31,583 bases of DNA from a virus: the IMG/VR virus record IMGVR_UViG_3300042396_000766, positions 1 through 31,583 of that record. The stretch is one strand, 5' to 3'. Position numbers and translations under genes: made by a program. Positions 13,416 through 24,000 of the stretch are shown piece by piece. Numbering within the stretch: the first letter of the stretch is position 1; the number at the start of each line of letters is the position of its first letter. Below the pieces are notes generated by a model. It was not told the origin of the DNA and ran no database searches. It saw nothing but the letters and a program-made list of their open reading frames with translations.

Positions 13416-15563
13416 ATGATTGACTTTCCAACTTTGTTTCCGAGTCTTGTTAAATACATCCCGAACTGGATGGAAAAGTTCTATCCTCGCATGGCACAAT
13501 TCGCACGGGGTGAGGGATATCCCTGTGGCAATAAAGGGGTTTTTATCCCGCGTCGTAATAAGTGTTGGACGCATCCCAAAACGGGTAATAAACTCAAGCA
13601 ACCTCTGACATATCAGAAATATCAAGAGGCTAAAGAGAAATCCCAGAAAAGCCGTACAGAGAAGGGTAGAACGGCTTTACAGGATAGGGAGCAGGGTTTT
13701 AGAGATAAGGCACGGGAGAAGGCTAAGGGGTGGCAGAATAAAACACCCGATTCAGGCGTAAGCGAGAGAGCGATCGCAGATATAGGAAAGGTTAAATCTG
13801 GACAGATATTGCTTAACGAAAAAGAGAGATACAGATTACAACATGACAGGGGGATGTATCTATTAAACGATCCAAAACTGTCAGCTAGACAGGGCGGAAC
13901 ATCAAAAAAACTAACCGAAAAAGAAGCTACGGATTTTCTGGCGGAACAGTACGAAAAAGGGGAAACCAAATACACGCCTAATAGAGAATACCTTGGCGGT
14001 GTTGGGCATAAGTTGTTTATAGATTCAAACACCCCAGAAGGAAAGGCTTTATTAGAGGCTGAGGAATTAGTTAAAAAAACTAAAAAAACTAGCTCAAATT
14101 ATCGTGTTGCTGTAGATTTTAAAAATGTTGCTACAGTTGACTATATTGCAAAACGTTCAGCTAATTCGCCAACTAAAGAACAACAGGAATATAACAATAA
14201 ACAACCCGATAAAATTGAATTAGAAAAAGGTATGGGATTATCTGAAGGATGGAGGTCTGAGAATGCTAAAAGGCGTTACTCTGGCAAGTCTGAGGATATA
14301 ACCGCTCACAATGATGTTACTGGTATTCCCTGGAAAGTTACATCATCTAATGGCAGGGAAGATGTCATCGTGGGTGCAAAAGTGTCAGATAGTTATGATG
14401 GAGAAAAAAGACAACTCACGCTGCACAAATCCGATGGCACTATGTCGTTTAGTCCTTTTGCTAAAAATGATAAAGAAAAAGAAAATAGAGCAAAAAGGTT
14501 AGTTAAAGAAATCACTCAGGGCAAATCCCAAAACGTTAACATTGACGATATCAATTCAATGATTGATAGTGGAAAGCTACCCAAACCATCCCTAAATTCA
14601 ACAGGGGTTAAGGGTGCGGGGGGTAAATCGGTTGATCAACAATATAAGGATATTATTGCCAGTTCTAAGCACCCAGGTAGAACAGAGGAGGAATTATTTT
14701 CAGCATTAAGACGAGGGATTAGTGAATCTGATAAAAAAGATTACAATAGATATTCTGATGCTATAAAATCTGGGACTGTTCCGAAAGGATATGGGGAATA
14801 TTACCAAGAAAGGGTTGACAGATTTAAGCCCGTTATTGATGCTGAAGACTTTATAAATGAGAGACGAAAAAAAGCAATAAAGGGGGACTATGAAACAGAA
14901 GAAGAAGCAAGGGTTTATGTTCAAAATAAATCAGAAGAAAAGAACTATAAGCATCTTGAATACTATGATAGTCCAGGCTACAAAGACGACTATGATAAAT
15001 TAAAAGGTGTGGTAAAATCAGGTAAACTCCCCGTTCCTTTGTCTGGAATTGTTCCTAGTAAAGAACTAAGAAAGACGTTAAAATCGGGCGATAATTTACT
15101 AATTAAACAAAATACTTATTCAGCCACCAGTAGTGGAAATTCCCCTACTGGCTACAAAATTGTAGACGGGGGAAATGTTCTTAGAGTTGGCATCAAAAAT
15201 GTCAAGGTCAGAGAGCAGGGTGATTATATGGGAAAACCCTATGACAGAGAAGAAACTGTTGGACTTGATAAAGTCTCCCACGTCATCCGAGATGGTAAAC
15301 GTTACAAAGTAGATGATTCTGATAGTTCACCTAATGATTTAGGAGTACAAGAGAAGGCAACTACCAAGAGACGCACCAAGAAAAAAGACTTTAATTCCCA
15401 TCTCAACATAACCGAATTTGGAGGTAATAACTTGAGACGGCGTAAATCTAAAATAGCTAAATTTGCAAAACCCGGATGCTGTTGTGATGCCTCCAAACCT
15501 TTAAGACGCCGGAAAACAAAGCAAACCCCTAGACTGAAAAGAAGGGGGACTCGATATGCTTGA
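13416..15563 (+). CDS. Large basic protein of unknown function, 715 aa
   Basis: ATG with GAGGATAG upstream. Highly charged (Lys, Arg, Glu, Asp, Gly) with few hydrophobic segments. The N-terminus has MAQFARGEGYPCGNKGVFIP, then RRNKCWTHPKTGNKLKQPLT; A-Q-F-A is at 27-30 and the Cys/His spacing could bind metal. Residues 75-110 are a charged helix. The C-terminus carries NNLRRRKSKIAKFAKPGCCC (A-K-F-A at 681-684) and PLRRRKTKQTP, two copies of a motif like the array tag, plus three consecutive cysteines. A minor capsid or capsid-internal protein fits the A-x-F sites and basic tail. No catalytic motif recognised. The last codons overlap the next gene by 8 bp. Confidence 0.7.
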   Translation: MIDFPTLFPSLVKYIPNWMEKFYPRMAQFARGEGYPCGNKGVFIPRRNKCWTHPKTGNKLKQPLTYQKYQEAKEKSQKSRTEKGRTALQDREQGFRDKAREKAKGWQNKTPDSGVSERAIADIGKVKSGQILLNEKERYRLQHDRGMYLLNDPKLSARQGGTSKKLTEKEATDFLAEQYEKGETKYTPNREYLGGVGHKLFIDSNTPEGKALLEAEELVKKTKKTSSNYRVAVDFKNVATVDYIAKRSANSPTKEQQEYNNKQPDKIELEKGMGLSEGWRSENAKRRYSGKSEDITAHNDVTGIPWKVTSSNGREDVIVGAKVSDSYDGEKRQLTLHKSDGTMSFSPFAKNDKEKENRAKRLVKEITQGKSQNVNIDDINSMIDSGKLPKPSLNSTGVKGAGGKSVDQQYKDIIASSKHPGRTEEELFSALRRGISESDKKDYNRYSDAIKSGTVPKGYGEYYQERVDRFKPVIDAEDFINERRKKAIKGDYETEEEARVYVQNKSEEKNYKHLEYYDSPGYKDDYDKLKGVVKSGKLPVPLSGIVPSKELRKTLKSGDNLLIKQNTYSATSSGNSPTGYKIVDGGNVLRVGIKNVKVREQGDYMGKPYDREETVGLDKVSHVIRDGKRYKVDDSDSSPNDLGVQEKATTKRRTKKKDFNSHLNITEFGGNNLRRRKSKIAKFAKPGCCCDASKPLRRRKTKQTPRLKRRGTRYA

Positions 15564-16002
15564 TCCTATATGTCTTAAATTAGCTAAATATTTGCAGGAG
15601 TGGTTAAATTCTGAACTTAAAAAGATTGACCCCAATCTGATCGCGTGTCGGGATACAGTTTGTTATGATGCCGTCAATCCTGACTTATCGCGGTTTCCAT
15701 TACTCAAAGTTTATCGGTTATCTGACAACTTTGAGTATGGACACCCGAAAAGCCAAACCAGCTTTGTAATTTCCTATTGCCTATCATTCCCAGATCAGGA
15801 GCTTTTGCCGGGCATTTTGAGATGGGTTAGTTGGCAATTAAACGAAGCTCTAACTCAGTGGAAAGAGTCTAAGAACTGTTCCCCAATCATAGCACAAGGA
15901 GGCTTTAGATCCGAGTATAGAATCATGGTAAATGAACTATCTCAACCTGTCTATGCTTTCTTGCGTTTTAGCTTTACGGGAATTGATTATTTAGAGGATT
16001 AA
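15556..16002 (+). CDS. Neck / tail terminator candidate, 148 aa
   Basis: Starts inside the preceding gene; an AAGGGGG tract lies upstream. The alpha/beta pattern, with an N-terminal helix (LKLAKYLQEWLNSELKKIDP), RFPLLKVYRLSDNFEYG, a strand set SFVISYCLSFPD and the final YAFLRFSFTGIDYLED, resembles small tail terminator proteins (lambda gpU-like fold) that end the tail tube. Position immediately before the tail tube gene supports this. Sequence similarity by eye is weak, so a head-completion protein is an alternative. Confidence 0.45.
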   Translation: MLDPICLKLAKYLQEWLNSELKKIDPNLIACRDTVCYDAVNPDLSRFPLLKVYRLSDNFEYGHPKSQTSFVISYCLSFPDQELLPGILRWVSWQLNEALTQWKESKNCSPIIAQGGFRSEYRIMVNELSQPVYAFLRFSFTGIDYLED

Positions 16003-16006
16003 AACA

Positions 16007-16813
16007 ATGCAGTCACAACGCGATGCGGTAACGTTTCAGTTTGTTGCTTCTACCAATGCAACCCTGAGAGATTTAAAAACCGGATTAATTTATAACTGGA
16101 AAACTCCATCAAACATCACCATTAACCCTAACCGCCAAACTCGGAAAACAACCCGACGCAACAACTTAGGGGAAAACATCACCGATGACATCTTGGTGCA
16201 AAGCTCCGACCCCGTAGCCACACTAACCTACTCAGGTTTTAACTTCGAGATGATGGCGTTTGCTATGGGCAAAAAAGTTGAAAGTGGTACTTACGATGTC
16301 ACCCAACCCTTTCAAGTTCAAGCTAAAACTGCTACCTATGCGGCTGCAACGACTGGACAGGTAGGTTTTGGTGTGGTAGCTGATGCTGAAACCTATGGCT
16401 CTAAAACTGATATCACAGGGGCTAAAAAATCAGTTCCTTTGACTCAACAACCTTATGCTGCCTTTACAGGGACAACCGCCAATACTTTTGCTGTTGGTGC
16501 TAATCGGGCTTTGAAGTTTTCCGATAACTTAGTTGAAGATGGGGCGTTTATCACCCTTTCAATTAGTCGGTCAATCACTGGCAATTCTATGGGTGATCCT
16601 TTAAACGCTCATGAGTTTTCTGGTTTAGTTGTCGGGACTGACAAACGGGTAATGATTATATTTATCCCAGAGGTGATTATTGACCCATCTCAAGGTCAGT
16701 TTGATCCTAGTTCTGAACAACTACAAATCCCCATGCAAATCATCCAACCCCTTGACTGGTGCGACCCGTTCAAACTAATCGACACCGCCGAAACCGTTTA
16801 CTGTGCAGCTTAA
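16007..16813 (+). CDS. Tail tube protein, 268 aa
   Basis: GAGG lies nine bases before ATG. The beta-rich sequence, with a Thr/Asn-rich beginning, a Gly-rich middle (YAAATTGQVGFGVVADAETY) and a central FSDNLVEDGAFITLSISRSI, has the size and composition of siphovirus major tail proteins. It directly precedes the chaperone pair and the tape measure, the canonical order. No sheath gene follows, which supports a non-contractile tail. The internal segment 105-165 may be an added surface domain. Confidence 0.65.
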   Translation: MQSQRDAVTFQFVASTNATLRDLKTGLIYNWKTPSNITINPNRQTRKTTRRNNLGENITDDILVQSSDPVATLTYSGFNFEMMAFAMGKKVESGTYDVTQPFQVQAKTATYAAATTGQVGFGVVADAETYGSKTDITGAKKSVPLTQQPYAAFTGTTANTFAVGANRALKFSDNLVEDGAFITLSISRSITGNSMGDPLNAHEFSGLVVGTDKRVMIIFIPEVIIDPSQGQFDPSSEQLQIPMQIIQPLDWCDPFKLIDTAETVYCAA

Positions 16814-16817
16814 AAAT

Positions 16818-17333
16818 ATGACTGAAATTAAAAAAAGACAACCCAGACGGACGGCAACAGTTAGTTATTATGATCCGATAACAGGGGAATTTATCACCTC
16901 TGAATTAATCACGGCTGCACCCTTTGTTAAATGGGGAAAAATTGCAGAAATTCAGAAGTTAATCCTTGAATTATATGTTGAGATTGGGGGATCTATTGGT
17001 GACTTATTTTGCCATGAAACCTTTATCCCATTGTGTCAACAATTATCAACATTAATTCCGGTTGTCGGCCAAACCCGCCCGATTGATTTTCAGGCTTTAG
17101 TCGATGCCGATGACTGGCCCCAAATTACCCGACTATTTGTTACCACGTCCTACGATGACGCTGGTAATCGAGATGTTGACGCTAAAGGCGAAGCCACGCT
17201 AATCGAACCCGGAACAATAGCGGATCTGCACAATCTCAATTTTTTGCAAATCCTAGTGGACAAAGAGAGGGAACGGCAGAAAATACGGGAGAAGGAACTC
17301 GCCGAATTAGAAGCAGTGGAAGTTACGAAATAG
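16818..17333 (+). CDS. Tail assembly chaperone (G-like), 171 aa
   Basis: ATG at 16818 is chosen over GTG at 16803, which lies inside the tail tube gene. The protein has a beta-rich first part (TVSYYDPITGEFITSE), a helical middle (IAEIQKLILELYVEIGG) and a C-terminal charged helix (DKERERQKIREKELAELEAV). Between tail tube and tape measure genes this is the position of the chaperone that coats the tape measure during tail assembly. A slippery heptamer at 17240-17246 and an open -1 frame to 17617 mirror the lambda G/GT arrangement: about 143 residues of G before the slip. Confidence 0.75.
   Translation: MTEIKKRQPRRTATVSYYDPITGEFITSELITAAPFVKWGKIAEIQKLILELYVEIGGSIGDLFCHETFIPLCQQLSTLIPVVGQTRPIDFQALVDADDWPQITRLFVTTSYDDAGNRDVDAKGEATLIEPGTIADLHNLNFLQILVDKERERQKIREKELAELEAVEVTK
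17240..17246 (+). other. -1 slippery heptamer TTTTTTG for the G-GT fusion
   Basis: In the chaperone frame the bases read AAT TTT TTG, so T-TTT-TTG fits X-XXY-YYZ. A -1 slip continues with GCA AAT CCT and stays open for 123 codons to 17615. Lambda and many siphoviruses use the same device between tail tube and tape measure. No stimulatory structure was identified by eye. Confidence 0.65.
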
Positions 17334-17617
17334 ACCTATTAGCTCAGTTAGTAGAAGCCTACGAACCTCAAGGAGCGATCGCCCTCTCGAAAGAGTATCC
17401 GGCTGAGTTTCTTGAGTGTTTGTTATTCCAAACTGTTGAACATCGGATGAGCGACGAGGATCGGGCAAAACGTCAAGCTGAGGAAACTTTGAAAGGTCAA
17501 AAAGCCGATCTCCTAAAACGGGAATTGAGGATCTCAATCTCAGGGGAACGGATGCCACGGATTCTGTCTATGGCTTCATTCTTTCCAGATGCCAACACGG
17601 GGGAAAATGGGGATTAA
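17240..17617 (+). CDS. T-domain reading frame, expressed as G-T fusion
   Basis: The -1 frame overlapping the end of the chaperone gene encodes, after a short linker, EIDLLAQLVEAYEPQGAIAL, then YPAEFLECLLFQTVEHRMSD and a basic helix ending before SFFPDANTGENGD. The fusion product would have about 266 residues, close to lambda gpGT. T domains recruit tail tube subunits to the tape measure. Independent starts (TTG 17420, ATG 17447) lack good ribosome binding sites and would cut off the conserved-looking part upstream, so frameshifting is preferred. A HIP1 site lies at 17375. Confidence 0.65.
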   Translation, partial: FFANPSGQREGTAENTGEGTRRIRSSGSYEIDLLAQLVEAYEPQGAIALSKEYPAEFLECLLFQTVEHRMSDEDRAKRQAEETLKGQKADLLKRELRISISGERMPRILSMASFFPDANTGENGD

Positions 17618-18068
17618 ACTTAGCATTGATTCATCAGAAATCAACAAAGAAATTAAACGGATTGCAGGGTTTAAACTCAGGGCGGAAGATATCACCGCCG
17701 CCGCCCCCGCGATTCGTTTGATGATGCAAGAAGATGTAGATACCCGTTTCAATAACGCCCCATTAACAGAAGTTGGAGGGGATGTTTACGGGGGTGTTGA
17801 ATGGCGATCACTCTCGGAATCTTATCTAGTCCAAAACCCTAGACGTTATGGGGGTCAAATCCTTAGAGACACGGGAGAACTTCAACAGTCATTAACAGCC
17901 GAGGGTCATCCCTACGGTGTTTTTGAAGTCACTGAATCACAGATAGTATTTGGGACAGCATTAACCAAAGCCTCTCGATTACAACGTGATTTTCCGTTTA
18001 TATTCTGGCATCCAATCTTATTAGAAAAGATTGCCAATTATTTAGTTAACTGGGTACAGGGAGGTTAA
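17607..18068 (+). CDS. Tail completion / virion morphogenesis protein (gpS/Mu gpG-like), 153 aa
   Basis: ATG at 17607 gives the family-like start MGIKLSIDSSEINKEIKRIA; an in-frame ATG at 17589 is possible. The central EYRSLSESYLVQNPR-like region (WRSLSESYLVQNPRRYGGQI), then LRDTGELQQSLT and IVFGTALTKASRLQRDFPF, follow the order seen in phage virion morphogenesis proteins, which complete or join tails: 'L-x-x-S-T/Y', 'L-x-x-T-G-x-L' and 'G-T ... A ... F-P-F'. Location after the chaperones and before the tape measure is unusual, since this family normally lies with neck genes. It overlaps the end of the T frame by 11 bp. Confidence 0.65.
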   Translation: MGIKLSIDSSEINKEIKRIAGFKLRAEDITAAAPAIRLMMQEDVDTRFNNAPLTEVGGDVYGGVEWRSLSESYLVQNPRRYGGQILRDTGELQQSLTAEGHPYGVFEVTESQIVFGTALTKASRLQRDFPFIFWHPILLEKIANYLVNWVQGG

Positions 18069-18072
18069 AACA

Positions 18073-21000
18073 ATGGCAGACGCAACCGCTAGTTTAAAGT
18101 TAGGCTTAATTGATGATGGATTTGTTGCTGGTGTTTCAAATGCTTCGACTCAATTAACAAATTTAGTATTAGCTTCCACTGCGGTTAGTGCTGCCTTACC
18201 ATTGCTTGAGAAAGGGTTAAGAGCTAATGCTACTCAATATTTATTGGGATCTAAAAATGCCGAACTCTTAGCAACAAATCTCGGTAAAATTGTTAACTCC
18301 AACAAAGAACTAGGAAGTCTATTAGGCAAGGCATCAAACATTGGATATTATGCGCTACAACTTACTACTTTAGCTAAGGGTGCGTCCGATGCCTACACTA
18401 CCCTAAACAGGATTCCAGAAGCATTAGAACAAATGAATCGGTCGGGAGTTAGTACCGATTCCATTCAAGGGTTTATGACTCTAAGGGATGCTATATCAGG
18501 TAGTCAAGTTGCGGTTGAAAGTTTTGCTCAGGTAGCTGTTGCCAAACTCAACGCCGTTGAAAGTGCGTCCGCAAGGGTTGGGACTATCCTTAAATCCTCC
18601 ACTGAGTTTACAGAATCGGGGACGGCAAGACGGGCAACGGCTACCGACTTAAATAAAAACAGGAAACAGATCCAAAAGTTACTCAGGGATAAATTAGATA
18701 ATGCTGTCACCACAACCGACGCATTACTCGGACAATATGAAGTTTTGTCTGGGGGTTTTACTTCTGAAAAAACATCTCAACAGGTTGCAGAATCTGGCTT
18801 TAAATTATTAGGAATTGCCAAAGCAGGGGGTCAAGCTGCCGATCCTACTGCCACACTTCAGTTATTGACAAAAACCCTCCGGGCTTATGGTTTAGAAGCA
18901 TCTCAAGCTAACAGAGTTTCGGCTATTTTAAATGGTACGGTAGAAAATGGGATTACCACGATTCAAGAATTATCCCAAACTTTCGGACAGGCTTCTCAAG
19001 TAGCTAAAACCGCAGGGATTAGTATTGAAGATTTAGCCGCAGCAACGGCAGTCTTAACCGCCCAAGGTACATCAACACCCGTGGCATTGACAGGTATTCA
19101 GGCTTTAGCTAGAAGTATTATTGATAAAACACCCGAAGCTGCAAAAGAGATCGCTAAACTACGAGATAAAGAAGGAAACCGGATTAGATTTGATATTAGA
19201 GAAGTTCAGCAAAAAGGGCTGGCAAAATCAGTTCAAGATATTTTTGAAGCGACGGGGGGAGATCAAACCAAGTTAGCTCAAATCCTACCAGATACCCTAG
19301 CTTATCGGACGGCGTTAGGTTTAAATTCCAACAAAGGACAGGACTTTACAAATGTCACAGCAAACATCAAAGCTAACGCCAACGTCACCAGTTTAGACGA
19401 AGTTTTTAAGGGTGCTACCGATGACAAGATTTCTAGGTTTCAAAAGATAGCCAACCGCTTTGAAGAAACAATAATCCAGTTAGGAGAATCATTAGCACCT
19501 GTATTTGAACCTGGACTTAAATATTTAGAACAGGCAAGTAAATTAGTTGCCAATATTCCCGACCCGATTAAGAAAGCTATCGGTGCTTATCTATCATTTC
19601 AGATTCAAACTAAAACGGTCGGATTAGCATTCAAGCAACTATCGGGCGCTGTAATTTCTGTACTCGGTAACTTTGCCTTACTGCGAGTCATTAACTTAGT
19701 AATCACAGGTCAACTTGGTAAACAAGCTGCCGTGATTAAAGATTTAATCTTACAGAAGAAAGGACTCGGTGCAGTTGTTAAGCAATTGTTAGGACTTGAT
19801 CAATCTCGATTATTAGTAACTAAAGAAGCAACGGACGCTATTGTTAAAGAAGGGGTAATTCAAAAAACCGTAAACGCTGCCAGAGAACAAACTAACAATA
19901 TTATTAAAAAGAATATTAAGGGATTTGTTGACCAAACAGAAGTAGTTAAAAATAGCGGTGTAGTAATCAATAGCACTAAGGGTAAATTTGCTGAATTTGT
20001 TGAGGCAATCAAAGGTACAACGGTTGGCAAAAAGATTGAGGAAATCACAGGAAAGTTTTCGGGTCAAAAAGCTGCAATTCAAGAATTAACCAAAAAGACG
20101 CAGGAATATTTTAATACCCTTAAAAATACAGCAGGTGAAGGGATTGAAAAAATAAAAAGCCCTCAACCGTCTGAGATGGATCGGCAAGTTGAAGCCTATG
20201 CTGCCAAAAGACGCGCTGAAATAGAGAAAAACATCCCAGATTCCCCCGATAGTTTTGGGGAAATGTTAGAGGTAGACCCCGAAGCAAAAAGGGAAACCAG
20301 ACGGCGGGAATTATTGGCAGAACGGGAACGCAGAAATAAGATTAGACGGCAACAAAGGTTAGACAGTTTAATCCCAGACACAGAAGGGAAAACCTTTGGC
20401 GAAAGTTTTGGTATTGATTTACCCTTTGGAGACTTTGCAGAAATAGAAAATAGAGAAGCTAAAAACAAGCGTCGGCAGTTATTAGAAGATATCAGAACTA
20501 GACGGGCTGCCAGAGATGCGGGGGTTGCGTCTGTTGCCTCTAATGCCGTCGGTGATGGGTTATCCTTTGGTGATTTTCTGTCGGGTGGCGGTGATGCTCC
20601 GAGAGTAGATCGGGATTCATTGAGAGATCGGGCTGCGGGTCGGGGTTTTGGTAACTTAAACAGAACCAGGGAACGGTCGGCTATAGCTTCGCGTGCCATT
20701 GCTTCTCAGGTGTCTTTATTTGAATCCTTAAAATCTGTCTCAGGTAGTGCGTTCTCAGCTATTGGTAAGGGTGTCAAGTCTAGTTTTGGACTAATTATTG
20801 AGTTAGCCGGGGGAGCTATCACGGCACTCGGCCCTATTGTTCCATTAGGTTTGGCTATTGGTGCGGCGTTTGCACTTGCGGGCAAAGAAATTATTCATAT
20901 TTTCGGCGGCGGTACTGCCAATAAAATCAGCAAAGGCATTGACGAGATAACTAAGGCACTCAAGGAATTAGAAAAGGAATCTGGAAAGGATGGGGCTTTA

Positions 21001-24000
21001 TTGGAGTTTAAAGCCAATCTAGTTGCACTCTCGGAATCCAACACCGGAAACGCCGACGCACTCGATCCCCTCAAAAACAAATTAAACGAATTAAAAGAAG
21101 CTGGCAATCTTACCTCTGGACAATTCGCAACTATGTCCAAGGCTATGCAAAAAGCAGGGGAAGACGGAAAAGTCACGGCTCAGGAATTATCTATCTTACA
21201 GAATCAAATCGAGGCTTTCAGAGCAGGCGCACCGGGTGAAATTGAGAAGGGAATTGGTGATCGGATTGGCGAGGTTTTTTCGCTAGAGGGTTTAGGGAAA
21301 GCTACTAATTTTATAGGAAATCTTAACGCTGCGGTTATCACTACCCTTTACAACCCGTGGAAAGGTATTACGACTATTGACGAAGCTAACGCTAACCGAG
21401 AAGGCGATCGCTTAATCAAGATGCAATCTAAACTCAGAAACGAGATTTTAAATGAAGTTGGTGACAATACCACTGACACAATTAAACAAACTAAAGAACT
21501 TAACGCTGGTTTATTCCAAACAGAGGAAGCCAGAAAATTAGCATCAAAAGGATCACAAGTTCAGGGTGTTGTTCTGGAAAAAGAGAATAAGGAAACTAAT
21601 GATTTAATTAAAGCCAACGAACTCTTAATATCTGGTTATCAATCCCAACAGAAAGAACGACAAAAACTACTTGATGAGACTACAGACACAGGATTAAAGG
21701 AACAAATAAAAGGTCAATTTGATAATGCTCAAAATCAAATTGATAACCTTCAAAAACGTACAGAGGCGTTAAAACAAGCTAGGGAACAAATCACCAAATA
21801 TTATAATGAGACTCTACCAGTATTACAGCAAGCGGTGGTAGCTTCGTCTGTTAATCCATTAGAGGGAAATAACGCTTTAGATGATGCCTTCTCAGTGTTT
21901 AAAGAAAAATATATTGACGAGGGTAAAGTATTTTTAAAAGATGTCCAACAGCAAAGAACTGAAGGGCAAGCGGTACTAGATCAAATCCTGCAAAACTATG
22001 ACCGGAATCTATTAAAAAGTGGTGATGTTGCCAACAAAGTTAAAGATGTTTTAGATAAGTCATTTATTACCTTAACCAAGGATGGAAAACAGATTAAGGG
22101 TTCTATTTTTGATATTGATACCCAGAAAAATTTAATCAGTCAAATCGCCCAATTTAGCTCTCAAGCGACGGCAGAAAGAATCTCCCAAATTGAGTTAGAA
22201 TCTTCTACCGCAGTAACAGCCGGACAACTCCGTCAAGCCACAGAGGAAGATGTTATTAAGAAAACCTCTGGACTGCAACAGGAAAAACTAGGGTTACAGA
22301 AAAAACAACTTGAGTCAGAAATTGAACTCCGTTTACAATATGGAATCAAAGTTACCGACCTAGAGAATCAACTTAAACAGACAAACCTTGAGATTGCACA
22401 AGCTGAATTTAATGAACGGGAAAAGCTAATTCAGAAGCGATTAGAGCGTCAAATTCAGGCTATGGAAACCGAGAAAACCTTGATTTCTGCACAAGTAGCT
22501 GAACGGGGTTTGTCTGAAGAAGATGCTCAGACAAAAATGGCGGGTTTGCAGATTAAAGAATCTAAATTAAGAGCCGATGAATTAAAGCGTCAACTTGACC
22601 AATTCAAAGCTAACGGGGTTAAAAATGTAGAACTTGAGAATGAATACGCACAAGCTAGAAACCAAATTAGAGGAGCCGAAGCTAAGGAAAAAGAGCGATT
22701 AATTCAACAGGAATTGCAGGAGAAAATCAAATCTTTAGATATTGAACAATTGGCGGTTGAAGTCGGACTTTCTGAACGTACAACATCAGAAAAGAGTGCT
22801 CAAAATGCAATTAGTAAATATCGAATTGATCAAGAAAAACTAAAGTTAGCAGAATTAGATCGGCAATTAGAGGAATTAAAATCTAATGGCAGTAAGTCAG
22901 TTTCTTTAGAACAAGAGACTGCGATCGCTCGCTCTCGCGTTAGAAAAATGGAGGCAGACGAAAAAAACCGAGTAGAAGATTTGGATTTTGAAACCCAGAA
23001 AAAACAACTTGAGAATGAGAACCAACGGGCGGGATTAAGAAGACAGGCTTTAGAATCTGAATATGACTTACTCCAAAAACAAGCGCAACTTGTAGAAGCC
23101 ATCACCAGCAGTAGGAATCAATTAGCTGACACTGAATCGCGTTATGTGCAATCACAGCTACAGAACCAAGCTAAGTTAACCCGTGACCCATTAAAACAAG
23201 CTGAAATTGAATTAAGAATAATTAAAGAAAGGGAAGTTGATTTAGTTCGGACTCAAAAAGCTGAATTAGAAAGTTTGGCTACCCGTCAAAAACTTGCAGA
23301 TTTGGATTTAAAGCGTCAAGTTTTCCAGATTCAATCACAAAAACTTGAGGCGGAATCCCAGGCTCAAATCCTAAAATTTGAACTAGAAAGGGCAACCAGG
23401 CAAAAGAGATCGCCCGAAGAAATTGAGGCGATTAAACTTCAAATTCAAGGCAATAAACAACGGACTGAATCACTTACTCAACAACTAAACTTAACGGGTC
23501 AACAAATAAACCAACAGGGAGAAATAAACAAGAATGAACAAAAACGAGTTAGATTAACCCAACAGATTGAATCAGAGAATGCCAAAATTGAAAAGAAATT
23601 AGCCAAGCAAAAACTGATACAGGAACAGATTGATAAAGCTACCAAGCCGTTTGTTTTAAGTCAGCAACAAATCCAACAGGGATATGATAAACAGACGGCT
23701 GCACTGGAAAAACAGAATACAATCTTTAGCTTTCAAAAACAATTAATTGAAACTAAACAACGGGCTATCAGTGACAGGTTGGGTATCGTTACCTCTGAAC
23801 TGGGTTTAGCTTCCCAATTAATAGTTAACGATAAACAAAGACAGGTATTAGCTCAGGCGACGGCTACCATCAAATTAAAGGCGTTAGATCAGCAACAAAA
23901 AGCCGAGCGCGAGGTCTTGTTGCTTAATCAACAGCAAGCTAAAGTTCAGCAACAGATTGATGCTATTAAATTAAAAGGGCAACAGGCTCAAAATAAAGCT

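Noticed and set aside
13420-15496. Other open frames within the 715-aa gene on both strands
   Set aside because: Short, without ribosome binding sites, and contained in a continuous 2.1-kb frame with consistent charged composition and tight packing with both neighbours.
17420-17617. Separate 65-aa gene starting with TTG at 17420
   Set aside because: The same frame is open upstream into the chaperone gene and a slippery heptamer is present; a fusion by frameshift explains it better than a TTG start without an SD.
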